DNA from: an uncultured Ruminococcus sp.
GTDB taxonomy: Bacteria; Bacillota; Clostridia; Oscillospirales; Ruminococcaceae
DNA: 9,449 nt
NCBI GenBank assembly: GCA_900752785.1
Contig: CAADWP010000042.1
Coordinates: forward strand, 1-9,449
Direction: 5' to 3'
Part shown: positions 1 to 6,460 of the stretch, one piece after another
How the letters are laid out: each line of letters starts with the position of its first letter
Position numbering within the stretch: position 1 is the first letter of the stretch
Position numbers and translations under genes: made by a program
Notes under the pieces: generated by a model
Database searches by the model: none
The model's input: the letters and a program-made list of their open reading frames with translations, nothing else
What the model was told of the DNA's origin: nothing

Positions 1-52
1 CGTGCTGACGCACTCTGAGGAGGATAACGCCGCCATATGGCAAAAGATTTGA
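1..52 (+). CDS. Possible 3' end of an unidentified gene (partial)
   Basis: The second forward frame is open from the window edge and reads VLTHSEEDNAAIWQKI before a TGA at 50-52. The short peptide has a plausible composition for a soluble protein C-terminus, with acidic residues followed by a hydrophobic/aromatic tail. There are too few residues to recognise a family. No clear terminator follows; instead the stop codon lies inside a predicted stem (5-13 with 61-69). Sixteen open codons can occur by chance, so this is a tentative call, and the stretch could equally be non-coding. Confidence 0.3.
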   Translation, partial: VLTHSEEDNAAIWQKI

Positions 53-272
53 CAGACGGTGTGCGTTAGTTTCCGAGGAGGTCTATTTATTACAAGTTTG
101 TTTCTTCCTTTATTCACACAATGATAATTGTATCACAAGGAGCTTAAAAAATAAACAGAAAATACTGAATCATGGCAACCTCTAAATATATTTGACGTTT
201 GCTATAACTTTTATGACAAGTGAGAATTGTGAAGAAAATTTTTCTTATATCTAAAAAAGTTGCCAAAATATG
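53..272. other. AT-rich intergenic region without a recognisable gene
   Basis: No reading frame with a ribosome binding site and a plausible protein is visible on either strand. The stretch contains one half of a GAGGAGG-containing duplication (75-81, the other half being 17-23), a T/A-rich segment, and the first copy of a repeat described separately (181-206). It leads into the predicted promoter at 273-301. Confidence 0.5.
181..206 (+). repeat. 26-bp direct repeat, copy 1
   Basis: This 26-bp stretch matches 415-440 at 24 of 26 positions, differing at the third and fifteenth bases. Both copies contain the palindromic core AAATATATTT followed by G(A/T)CGTTTGCTATA. Each is also preceded by a GGCAA (174-178 and 401-405), with about 8 extra bases in the second copy, so the duplicated unit may be longer than the core. 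The copies lie upstream and downstream of the predicted promoter of the antitoxin gene, so they could be binding sites for a regulator. Confidence 0.7.
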
Positions 273-301
273 TTGACATTTGACAGTTTTCGCGTTAAAA
301 T
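273..301 (+). promoter_or_regulatory. Predicted sigma-A promoter for the antitoxin transcript
   Basis: A TTGACA box at 273-278 is followed after 17 bases by TAAAAT at 296-301. A second overlapping TTGACA lies at 280-285 with TATATT at 302-307 (16-base spacer). Transcription would start near 308, at the left edge of a perfect inverted repeat. That would give the downstream gene a leader of about 190 nt with several hairpins. The boxes are seen in the sequence; the use of the promoter is inferred. Confidence 0.5.
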
Positions 302-305
302 TATA

Positions 306-344
306 TTATATTGAACGTCAAAAATAATTTGACGTTCAATATAA
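306..344. repeat. Perfect 17-bp inverted repeat with 5-base loop
   Basis: Positions 306-322 and 328-344 are perfectly complementary, with loop AATAA at 323-327. The arms contain TTTGACGTT, also found in the 181-206 repeat and as TTTGTCGTT in the 415-440 repeat. On the plus strand the hairpin is followed by A residues, not T, so it is not a good terminator in that direction. Its position at the predicted transcription start makes it a candidate operator for an autoregulating antitoxin or a hairpin at the 5' end of the RNA. Confidence 0.85.
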
Positions 345-358
345 AAAATTGATTTAAA

Positions 359-405
359 TTGCCTCGCACATACGCTCGCTATGTTCGCTCCGTGCGTATC
401 GGCAA
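359..405. repeat. GC-richer imperfect hairpin (REP-like)
   Basis: TTGCC at 359-363 pairs with GGCAA at 401-405, and CGCAC at 365-369 pairs with GTGCG at 392-396. The interior is rich in CGCTCG-type words. This stretch has clearly higher GC than the A/T-rich sequence around it, which suggests an inserted repetitive element or a structured RNA segment. Only one copy lies in this window, so its repetitive nature cannot be shown here. Confidence 0.5.
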
Positions 406-414
406 ATAGCAAAC

Positions 415-440
415 TCCAAATATATTTGTCGTTTGCTATA
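415..440 (+). repeat. 26-bp direct repeat, copy 2, inside a near-palindrome
   Basis: This is the second copy of the 181-206 repeat (24 of 26 identical). It sits within a 32-bp near-palindrome at 407-438: TAGCAAAC at 407-414 is the exact reverse complement of GTTTGCTA at 431-438, and the centre AAATATATTT is itself a palindrome. A two-fold symmetric site of this size is typical of a dimeric repressor operator. It lies about 60 bases before the start codon of the antitoxin gene. Confidence 0.7.
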
Positions 441-497
441 GGTATAAATTTTTCATACAATAAAGAACAAAAGAATTTTCCGAAAGGAGCAACGCCT

Positions 498-770
498 ATG
501 ATCTCAATAAAACACGACGATTTCAGTGAAAACTATGATCTGTTTGCAAAACTGTGCGAAATAACCTCAGAACCGCTGCGGCTTGTTAAAGACGGCAGAT
601 CAGATCTCATTATAATGAACGCAGAAGCCTACGAGCGCAGAAAGAAAATGCTCGACCTGCGTGAGAAACTGCTGAAAATCAATGAGAACGAATTTCTTGG
701 TATAAAGGGAATATCCCTCGAAGAACTGGAAAAGTACATAAACGAGCTTGAAGAAGAGCCTGAAAAGTAA
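498..770 (+). CDS. Solitary Phd/YefM-type antitoxin (type II prevent-host-death family)
   Basis: The 90-residue protein begins MISIKHDDFS. Residues 21-58 (SEPLRLVKDGRSDLIIM, then AYERRKKMLDLREK) match the usual layout of the Phd/YefM antitoxin fold: a beta strand ending in a K-(D/N)-G-R turn, a strand ending in VM or IM, then a helix with xAYERR. The family forms a DNA-binding N-terminal domain that represses its own operon, while the C-terminal part (here about 60-90, acidic) wraps a RelE/ParE- or Doc-like toxin. The start at 498 has AAAGGAG at 483-489. An upstream in-frame ATG at 381 lies inside the GC-rich hairpin, lacks a binding site and is unlikely. No toxin frame is found before or after it, so it is an orphan here. 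Family is fairly sure; partner and role are unknown. Confidence 0.75.
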   Translation: MISIKHDDFSENYDLFAKLCEITSEPLRLVKDGRSDLIIMNAEAYERRKKMLDLREKLLKINENEFLGIKGISLEELEKYINELEEEPEK

Positions 771-850
771 AAATTTTCACGCGTCTTGACGAATAAACCG
801 AGTTTCTGAATACGCCACAATGAAAATTTAATGAAATTGCTTAATTTTTC

Positions 851-879
851 TTGACAATCACGCTTTTCTATTCTATAAT
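851..879 (+). promoter_or_regulatory. Consensus sigma-A promoter of the pspA unit
   Basis: TTGACA at 851-856 and TATAAT at 874-879 are separated by exactly 17 bases, a full match to the vegetative consensus. Transcription should begin around 886. A short hairpin (CGGTG 889-893 with CACCG 901-905) then falls at the very 5' end of the RNA. No sigma-54 (GG-N10-GC) site is seen, unlike enterobacterial pspA, which suggests basal vegetative expression. Confidence 0.85.
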
Positions 880-943
880 AATTACAGACGGTGCAGGGGT
901 CACCGCATAAAAAATTTCAATACACAACAGGAGGATTTTTATC

Positions 944-1645
944 ATGGGAATTTTCAGCAGATTAAGCGACTTACTTAAGTCAAACATTAACGACCTTATC
1001 GACAGAGCCGAAGATCCAGAAAAGATGGTGAAGCAGGTAATTATCGATATGCAAAACGAACTTACCAAGGCTACTCAGAACTACGGCAAGGCTAAAGCAA
1101 GCGAACGACTTGCTGAGAAAAAATATCTTGAAGCTAAAAAGGTTTCCGAAGGCTGGGAGAATAAGGCTAAGGCAGCTCTTTCACAAGGCAATCAGGAGCT
1201 TGCAAAACAAGCGCTTGCCAAGAAGGTCAAGGCTGACGAAGACGTTACAAGTTATAAAGAAATGTACGAATCGATCTCCGATCAAACCGAAGCTATCGGC
1301 AATCAGGTAGAAGTTCTTAAATCAAAGCTTGAAGACGCTAAAGCTCATCAAGCCATGCTCATTGCACGTTCACAAATGGCGGATACAAAGAAAAATCTCG
1401 CAAAATCAACCGGCAGCTTTGACGAAAGCGCTTCCTATGAAAAATTCCGCAGAATGGAAGATAAAATTACGCGCAAAGAGGCTGAGGCTGACGCTTTCAC
1501 CGAAATAGCCGGAGGCGACGACGAAGAACTTACCGATTCTTTTGAAAAAATTGAAACTGATGCCAAGGTGGACGCTGAGCTTCAGAGACTTATGGCTGAA
1601 ATGGGCGGAGCATCTACAGCTTCAGAATCGCCCGAAGCTGAATAA
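944..1645 (+). CDS. pspA: PspA/IM30 (Vipp1) family membrane-protecting protein
   Basis: This 233-residue protein is of the usual family length. PspA/IM30 proteins are peripheral inner-membrane proteins related to ESCRT-III. They polymerise into rods or rings that maintain membrane integrity under envelope stress. The N-terminus (MGIFSRLSDLLKSNINDLID) is the amphipathic membrane-binding helix, followed by the conserved DPEKMV around residues 25-30. A long charged coiled coil fills about residues 28-185, and YEKFRRMEDKI near 165-175 is the family's late conserved block. The C-terminus (about 190-233) is acidic and Ala/Ser-rich. AGGAGG at 929-934 lies 9 bases before the ATG. It is followed 24 bases later by a small membrane protein gene, which likely shares the transcript. 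Family is confident; the exact stress signal is not visible. Confidence 0.93.
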   Translation: MGIFSRLSDLLKSNINDLIDRAEDPEKMVKQVIIDMQNELTKATQNYGKAKASERLAEKKYLEAKKVSEGWENKAKAALSQGNQELAKQALAKKVKADEDVTSYKEMYESISDQTEAIGNQVEVLKSKLEDAKAHQAMLIARSQMADTKKNLAKSTGSFDESASYEKFRRMEDKITRKEAEADAFTEIAGGDDEELTDSFEKIETDAKVDAELQRLMAEMGGASTASESPEAE

Positions 1646-1669
1646 ATCAATTGTAAAGGAACTTTTAAT

Positions 1670-1837
1670 ATGAGCGATAACGAAAATTTTTCGGAAAAAA
1701 AGATAATCAGAGATTCACTTCCGCTGCTTGGCGCAATATTTATTGCTATCGTTTCCGTAATGTATATCATGTTTAAAAGCTGGAGCAACAAGCTTTACTT
1801 TGAAAAGTGGAAAGATTACGAGGACTGTGGAATCTGA
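1670..1837 (+). CDS. Small single-pass membrane protein, possible PspA partner
   Basis: This is a 55-residue protein (MSDNENFSEKK..., ending YEDCGI). The first 16 residues are hydrophilic and charged. Residues 17-35 (LPLLGAIFIAIVSVMYIMF) form one clear transmembrane segment. The remaining 20 residues are rich in Lys, Trp and Tyr, and no cleavable signal motif is obvious. AAAGGA at 1655-1660 is well placed before the ATG. The gene follows pspA by 24 bases and ends 4 bases before a strong terminator, so the two are very probably cotranscribed. I do not recognise the family. In other bacteria PspA acts with small membrane proteins such as PspB, PspC or LiaI, so a membrane anchor or sensor for PspA is a reasonable inference, not a demonstrated function. 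Confidence 0.75.
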   Translation: MSDNENFSEKKIIRDSLPLLGAIFIAIVSVMYIMFKSWSNKLYFEKWKDYEDCGI

Positions 1838-1841
1838 ACTA

Positions 1842-1877
1842 ATAAAAGGCTGCCGTATTACTACGGCAGCCTTTTAT
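1842..1877. terminator. Bidirectional intrinsic terminator between convergent units
   Basis: Positions 1842-1857 pair with 1862-1877 in a 16-bp perfect stem with a 4-base loop. The GC-rich core GGCTGCCGTA is flanked by A residues on the left and T residues on the right. It therefore gives a U-tailed hairpin in both directions: for the pspA unit on the plus strand, and for spoVM or trp read-through on the minus strand. Confidence 0.92.
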
Positions 1878-1923
1878 GATGCGCTGATACTAACGCCGGA
1901 AGCATAATACAGCATTTCCCGAA

Positions 1924-2007
1924 TTATTCTTCCTCTTTTTTAATTCTGAAAATAACTCTAAACAGCCCCGAAAGCAGCTTTGGACTTTTGATGACAACAA
2001 TTTTCAT
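1924..2007 (-). CDS. spoVM: SpoVM-like spore coat/cortex morphogenesis microprotein
   Basis: The 27-residue protein MKIVVIKSPKLLSGLFRVIF(RIKKEEE) lines up without gaps over the first 20 residues with Bacillus subtilis SpoVM (MKFYTIKLPKFLGGIVRAML), as I recall that sequence. It shares M1, K2, I6, K7, P9, K10, L12, G14 and R17. SpoVM is an amphipathic helix that settles on the convex outer forespore membrane and anchors SpoIVA, the base of the spore coat; Pro9 is a key residue there. The C-terminus here is longer and acidic after a basic stretch. AGGAGG (complement of 2015-2020) lies 7 bases before the ATG. The gene is 61 bases downstream of trpA on the same strand and is followed by the shared terminator. 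It is short enough to be missed by gene finders. It implies a spore former. Confidence 0.85.
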   Translation of the reverse strand: MKIVVIKSPKLLSGLFRVIFRIKKEEE

Positions 2008-2017
2008 ATGTAATCCT

Positions 2018-2053
2018 CCTTGAATATCGTGTTATATAATATTATATTCAAGG
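2018..2053 (-). promoter_or_regulatory. 10-bp inverted repeat overlapping the spoVM Shine-Dalgarno
   Basis: CCTTGAATAT at 2018-2027 is a perfect reverse complement of ATATTCAAGG at 2044-2053, separated by 16 AT-rich bases that include TATAAT-like words. In an RNA crossing this region, the 3' arm would contain the first half of the spoVM Shine-Dalgarno. The hairpin is not followed by a U run, so it is not a terminator for the trp operon. It could be an operator, an RNA hairpin that limits translation, or part of a sporulation promoter. I cannot identify a clear sigma-E or sigma-K promoter here. Confidence 0.5.
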
Positions 2054-2068
2054 AACAATTTTTTGTGA

Positions 2069-2842
2069 TTACTTATTTGCTGCCTCTTTCATGCTTTTTA
2101 CATATTCCCCCACATAAGGAGCAGCGTCCCTGCCATATTTCTCAATAATTCTGATTATAGCCGAACCAACGATAACTCCATCGGAAACGGCAGCCATTTT
2201 CTGCGCCTGCTCAGGCTTTGATATGCCGAATCCGACTGCGCACGGAACATCAGAATTACTGCGGATAACCTCGACAATACGGCTAATATCGGTACTTATT
2301 TCATTTCTCACACCTGTAACGCCAAGGCTCGAAACTATATAAATAAATCCCTCTGCCTCTTTTGCAATCATTGCAGCACGATCCGCTGAAGTCGGAGCGA
2401 TCAGAGAGATCATTTCAATTCCGTATTTTTTTGCAGAGTCGGCAAATTCTCCCTTTTCCTCAAAAGGAAGATCGGGAATAATAATTCCGTCTATGCCAAA
2501 ATCACGGCATTTACTCATAAAACGATCTGCTCCGTAAGAAAATACAACATTTGCATAGGTCATGAATACAAACGGTATCGTTACATCGCTGCGTAAATCT
2601 CTCACAAGGTCGAAAATTTTATCGGTAGTAACTCCTCCGGCAAGAGCGCGAATATTTGCCCCCTGAATGACAGGTCCCTCCGCCGTAGGATCTGAAAACG
2701 GAATCCCAAGCTCGATAAGATCGGCTCCGTTCTCCGCAGCCGCACGCACTGCCTTTGCAGTTGTCTCAAGATCGGGATCACCGCATGTTATAAAAGGAAT
2801 AAAAGCCTTTCCGTTTTGGAATGCCGTTCTTATCTTACTCAT
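2069..2842 (-). CDS. trpA: Tryptophan synthase alpha subunit
   Basis: TrpA cleaves indole-3-glycerol phosphate to indole and glyceraldehyde 3-phosphate; indole then channels to TrpB in the alpha2-beta2 complex. The 257-residue TIM-barrel protein begins [24 protein letters not shown]. The active-site block is [19 protein letters not shown] at 42-60, with the catalytic Glu at 44. The residue equal to catalytic Asp60 of the enteric enzyme (LADGP) is Glu55 here (TAEGP). Later family blocks [15 protein letters not shown] and VGFGIS are present. The start at 2842 is favoured over an upstream ATG at 2878 because GAGGAGA (complement of 2851-2857) is correctly spaced and the family begins here. It overlaps the end of trpB by 8 bases, implying translational coupling, and is the last trp gene. 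Confidence 0.96.
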   Translation of the reverse strand: MSKIRTAFQNGKAFIPFITCGDPDLETTAKAVRAAAENGADLIELGIPFSDPTAEGPVIQGANIRALAGGVTTDKIFDLVRDLRSDVTIPFVFMTYANVVFSYGADRFMSKCRDFGIDGIIIPDLPFEEKGEFADSAKKYGIEMISLIAPTSADRAAMIAKEAEGFIYIVSSLGVTGVRNEISTDISRIVEVIRSNSDVPCAVGFGISKPEQAQKMAAVSDGVIVGSAIIRIIEKYGRDAAPYVGEYVKSMKEAANK

Positions 2843-4022
2843 AAATATCTTCTCCTCTGTATCGCGCAATAGCGGCACAATCCTTGTCGCCTCTGCCGGA
2901 AATAGTCACGATAATTATCTTCTCTTTATCCATTGTGGGAGCAAGCTTCATTGCATACGCAACAGCGTGAGCCGACTCTATAGCAGGGATAATGCCCTCA
3001 ACTCTCGATAAATACTCAAAAGCATTTACAGCTTCATCATCCGTAATCGGCACATACTCGGCACGTCCGATATCGTGAAGATAAGCGTGTTCAGGTCCTA
3101 CTCCCGGATAATCAAGACCTGCGGAAATAGAATATACAGGCGCTATCTGACCGTATTCATCCTGACAAAAATAAGACTTCATACCGTGAAAAATACCGAT
3201 TTTTCCTGTATTTACCGTTGCTGCCGTTTCAAAGGTATCAATGCCTCGGCCGGCTGCCTCACAGCCGATAAGGCGAACCCCTTCATCGGGAATATAATGA
3301 TAAAAGCTTCCGATAGAATTTGAACCTCCGCCTACACAAGCAATTACAGCATCGGGCAGCTTTCCCTCCGCTTCAAGTATCTGCGCTCTCGATTCCCGGG
3401 AAATAACAGCTTGAAAATCACGTACTATTATCGGGAATGGATGTGGTCCCATTACCGATCCGAGACAGTAATGCGTGTCGTCAATACGAGCTGTCCACTC
3501 TCTCATCGCCTCCGAAACCGCGTCTTTAAGAGTTGCAGTACCCGTTTTTACGGGAATTACCTCTGCGCCAAGAAGCTTCATGCGGTAAACATTCAACGCC
3601 TGACGCTTTGTATCCTCCTCGCCCATGAATACAACACAGTCCATATCAAGAAGAGCTGCCGCAGTGGCAGTTGCCACGCCGTGCTGACCTGCTCCGGTTT
3701 CAGCAATAAGACGCGTCTTACCCATTTTTTTTGCAAGAAGAGCTTGACCAAGTACATTGTTGATCTTATGTGAACCTGTATGATTTAAATCCTCACGTTT
3801 GAGGTAAATTTTTGCTCCTCCCAGCTCTCGCGTAAGCTTCTCCGCATAATAAAGCAATGAGGGTCTGCCTGCATAATTATTCAGCAGTTCCGTCAGCTCA
3901 TGATTAAACTCAGGGTCGTTTTTATAATAATTGTAAGCCTTTTCAAGCTCGATCACTGCATTCATAAGAGTCTCGGGTATATACTGCCCTCCATGAACGC
4001 CGAATCTTCCTTTTGATTCCAT
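2835..4022 (-). CDS. trpB: Tryptophan synthase beta subunit
   Basis: TrpB is the pyridoxal phosphate enzyme that joins indole and serine to make tryptophan. The 395-residue length and the [14 protein letters not shown] opening are typical of the main TrpB1 type that pairs with Trp[10 protein letters not shown] at 81-89 holds the PLP-binding Lys86, and AETGAGQHG contains the catalytic Glu108. [10 protein letters not shown] grips the cofactor phosphate, and [10 protein letters not shown] and ISGRGDKD are conserved late blocks. A GAAAGGA site (complement of 4032-4038) precedes the ATG. It starts 14 bases after trpCF and overlaps trpA by 8 bases. All key residues seem intact. Confidence 0.97.
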   Translation of the reverse strand: MESKGRFGVHGGQYIPETLMNAVIELEKAYNYYKNDPEFNHELTELLNNYAGRPSLLYYAEKLTRELGGAKIYLKREDLNHTGSHKINNVLGQALLAKKMGKTRLIAETGAGQHGVATATAAALLDMDCVVFMGEEDTKRQALNVYRMKLLGAEVIPVKTGTATLKDAVSEAMREWTARIDDTHYCLGSVMGPHPFPIIVRDFQAVISRESRAQILEAEGKLPDAVIACVGGGSNSIGSFYHYIPDEGVRLIGCEAAGRGIDTFETAATVNTGKIGIFHGMKSYFCQDEYGQIAPVYSISAGLDYPGVGPEHAYLHDIGRAEYVPITDDEAVNAFEYLSRVEGIIPAIESAHAVAYAMKLAPTMDKEKIIIVTISGRGDKDCAAIARYRGEDIYE

Positions 4023-4036
4023 GTATATCTATCCTT

Positions 4037-5413
4037 TCAGTAAATTGAATCCATAAATTTCTTCATTTTATCAAAGTCCTTAAATCCATCTGTCTCAATA
4101 CCTGAGCTTACGTCAAGGGCATATGGATTCAGTTGTCTGACTGCATCGCCCGCACTCTCCCAGTCAAGACCGCCGGCAAGAAAATAGGGACGCTTAATAT
4201 TTTTAAGTAACGTATGATCGAACGGCTTTCCGCTTCCCATTCCCGAATCGAGCAGAATAAAATCGGCAGACGAACTTTCAGCACGTTTACAATCCGCTTC
4301 ATTTTCAATTATGAAAGCTTTAATAACGGTTATATTCTCCTTTTGAAGAGTGTTGATATATTCTTCATTCTCATTTCCGTGAAGCTGTGCGGCCTTTATC
4401 GTGCCGCTTTTTACAAGACTGATAACATTTTCTATCGGCTCGTCAACAAATACTCCGACAGGCGTTATCCTTTCGTCAAGAAGCCCTGTAAACTTTTCTG
4501 CCTTTTCAGGAGAAATATAACGCTTACTTTTCTTTGCGAACACATAACCAACGTAATCGGGGTGCAGCTTGTTTGCATATTCAATGTCAATTTCGCGGCG
4601 AAGTCCGCACATTTTCACCTTGGCATTCACTGTATTATATCCTCTAAGCTCTGCAAGCTTAACTGTTTTGTCAGGCGCACGCATAAGCGCCTCGCCGATA
4701 AGCACAGCGTCCGCTCCTGCCTGACTAAGAAGCTTGATATCCTCCGCGCAGCTCACTCCGCTTTCCGAGACAAAAATTATTTCCTCGGGAACAAGCTCCC
4801 TCAGACGGCGGCTGTTACCCGTATCTACGGAAAAATCCCCGAGATTTCGATTGTTTACGCCGATTATTCGTGCCCCGCAGCTTACCGCCGTTTCCACTTC
4901 CTTTTCATCGTGAGCTTCCACAAGCGCGGAAATTCCCAGCGAATCGCAAATTTCGCAATATTCCCTTATCTGCTCTGCTGACAGTATCGAGCAGATAAGC
5001 AGTACAGCCTTTGCTCCAAGAAGCTTCGCTTCATAGATCATGTATTCGTCAACAGTAAAATCCTTGCGGATGCACGGAATGCTTACATTCGCGGCTATCT
5101 CACATAGGTATTCATCGCTTCCGAGAAACCATTTCGGCTCGGTCAGAACGGAAATACAATCCGCCCCAGCCGCTTCGTAGTCCTTGGCAATTTGCAGATA
5201 GGGGAAATCCTCCGCAATAACGCCCTTTGAGGGCGACGCCTTTTTGCATTCGCAAATAAACGAAATACCGGGCTTTTTCAGAGCCTTTTCAAACTCAAAA
5301 TCACCCTTTGGCAGAGCAAATGCAAGGCGTTTTATTTCATCTGAGCTTATTTTCAGTTTAGCTGCCTCAACTCGTTCTCGGGCATGATCGGCAAGCTTAT
5401 CAAGTATCGTCAT
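4037..5413 (-). CDS. trpCF: Bifunctional indole-3-glycerol-phosphate synthase / phosphoribosylanthranilate isomerase
   Basis: One 458-residue frame carries two TIM barrels for consecutive steps. Residues 1-255 are the TrpC synthase, which closes the indole ring with loss of CO2. Its motifs are CECKKASPSKG (Glu55, Lys57, Ser60), RKDF (Lys117), LVEAHDE (Glu166), GVNNRNL and SESGV. Residues 264-458 are the TrpF isomerase, which performs the Amadori rearrangement just before. Its catalytic Cys269 is in KMCGL, the catalytic Asp389 in LLDSGMGSGK, and FLAGGL and ALDVSSGIE are near the end. The linker (about 256-263) is short. The order TrpC-TrpF is the same as in Escherichia coli trpC. GTGAGGT (complement of 5421-5427) overlaps the trpD stop, 10 bases upstream. 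No separate trpF is present, consistent with a real fusion. Confidence 0.96.
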   Translation of the reverse strand: MTILDKLADHARERVEAAKLKISSDEIKRLAFALPKGDFEFEKALKKPGISFICECKKASPSKGVIAEDFPYLQIAKDYEAAGADCISVLTEPKWFLGSDEYLCEIAANVSIPCIRKDFTVDEYMIYEAKLLGAKAVLLICSILSAEQIREYCEICDSLGISALVEAHDEKEVETAVSCGARIIGVNNRNLGDFSVDTGNSRRLRELVPEEIIFVSESGVSCAEDIKLLSQAGADAVLIGEALMRAPDKTVKLAELRGYNTVNAKVKMCGLRREIDIEYANKLHPDYVGYVFAKKSKRYISPEKAEKFTGLLDERITPVGVFVDEPIENVISLVKSGTIKAAQLHGNENEEYINTLQKENITVIKAFIIENEADCKRAESSSADFILLDSGMGSGKPFDHTLLKNIKRPYFLAGGLDWESAGDAVRQLNPYALDVSSGIETDGFKDFDKMKKFMDSIY

Positions 5414-5423
5414 TGTCTGTACC

Positions 5424-6443
5424 TCACGAATTTGAAAGAACGATCAGCTTATCAAGCAAAGCGGCTGCTCTGCCCGAGTCAATAATATCAGCTGCCTTTG
5501 CAATACCCTCCTCAAAGGAATCAGACTTGCCGCCAATATAAATAGCTGCGCCTGCATTAAGAAGCACGGCATTTCTCTTGTGTCCTTTTTCTTCACCTGA
5601 AAGTATAGCTCTTGTAACAGCAGCGTTTTCCTCCGGAGTTCCTCCATTAAGATCTGAACTGCTGCATCTCTCGAACCCGAACTGCTCGGGAGTTATTTCG
5701 TAGTTTTTCATCCAGCCATCCTTATATTCACATATAAATGTCGGTGCGCTCAGTGAAATTTCATCCAGCTTATTCATCCCGAAAACAACCATTCCACGCT
5801 TTGAGCCAAGCTTCATAAGAACTTCGGCAACGGGTTCAACAAGAGATTTGTCATAAACTCCGAGAAGATGACGCTTAGGACTTGCAGGATTTGTCAGTGG
5901 TCCAAGAATGTTGAACACCGTTCTGATACCAAGCTCTTTTCTGATAGAGCCGACATATTTCATAGAGGTATGATACTTCTGAGCAAAAAAGAAACAAAAA
6001 CCTATCTCATTAAGCAGTTTACGGCACTTCTCAGGCTCAAGATCAATATTTACGCCGAGAGCCTCAAGACAGTCAGCCGTTCCGCAAAAAGAAGAAGCGG
6101 CGCGGTTGCCATGCTTTGCTACCAATATCCCTGAGGCTGCAATAACTATCGCCGATGTAGTGGAAATGTTAAAGCTGTGAGCGTTATCGCCGCCGGTACC
6201 AACGATCTCAAGAAGATCAAGGTCGTTTTCAAATTTGACAGCAGCATCTCTCATAGCGGCAGCACAACCCGTAATTTCGTCGATCGTCTCAGACTTAGTG
6301 CTTTTTGTAGAAAGTGCGGCAAGAAAAGCTGCATTCTGTGTAGAAGTGGTCTGACCGTTCATGATCTCCGTAATGACCTGATAAGCCTCGTCATAAGTCA
6401 GATCCTGTTTATCAACTATTTTAATAATGGCTTCCTTTATCAT
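5424..6443 (-). CDS. trpD: Anthranilate phosphoribosyltransferase
   Basis: TrpD transfers the phosphoribosyl group of PRPP to anthranilate, the second dedicated step of tryptophan synthesis. The 339-residue protein has the small helical N-terminal domain followed by the PRPP-binding GTGGD at 82-86. NISTTSA follows, then KHGNRAASS at 110-118, which contacts the substrates, and the [11 protein letters not shown] block. [19 protein letters not shown] is also a family hallmark. The start at 6443 is chosen because AAGGAGTG (complement of 6451-6458) is well spaced before it; a TTG further up, next to the trpG stop, is less likely. It begins 17 bases after trpG. It is a stand-alone TrpD, not fused to TrpG as in enterobacteria. 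Confidence 0.96.
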   Translation of the reverse strand: MIKEAIIKIVDKQDLTYDEAYQVITEIMNGQTTSTQNAAFLAALSTKSTKSETIDEITGCAAAMRDAAVKFENDLDLLEIVGTGGDNAHSFNISTTSAIVIAASGILVAKHGNRAASSFCGTADCLEALGVNIDLEPEKCRKLLNEIGFCFFFAQKYHTSMKYVGSIRKELGIRTVFNILGPLTNPASPKRHLLGVYDKSLVEPVAEVLMKLGSKRGMVVFGMNKLDEISLSAPTFICEYKDGWMKNYEITPEQFGFERCSSSDLNGGTPEENAAVTRAILSGEEKGHKRNAVLLNAGAAIYIGGKSDSFEEGIAKAADIIDSGRAAALLDKLIVLSNS

Positions 6444-6460
6444 AATATTACACTCCTTAA

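Noticed and set aside
306..344. Perfect inverted repeat as a rho-independent terminator
   Set aside because: It is AT-rich, has A residues rather than T after it on the plus strand, and no strong T run on the minus strand.
181..440. CRISPR array
   Set aside because: There are only two diverged repeat copies with about 210 bases between them and no regular spacers or cas genes.
251..460. Minus-strand frame of 69 residues across the palindromes
   Set aside because: It has no binding site and no recognisable protein pattern, and its sequence is dictated by the inverted repeats.
381..497. Longer N-terminus for the antitoxin starting at the ATG at 381
   Set aside because: The extra 39 residues are encoded by the GC-rich hairpin and the repeat, have no ribosome binding site, and do not resemble the family. 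The ATG at 498 has a good AAAGGAG.
2843..2878. Earlier trpA start at 2878
   Set aside because: It would add 12 residues ([12 protein letters not shown]) that are the trpB C-terminus in another frame. The start at 2842 has GAGGAGA and fits the family.
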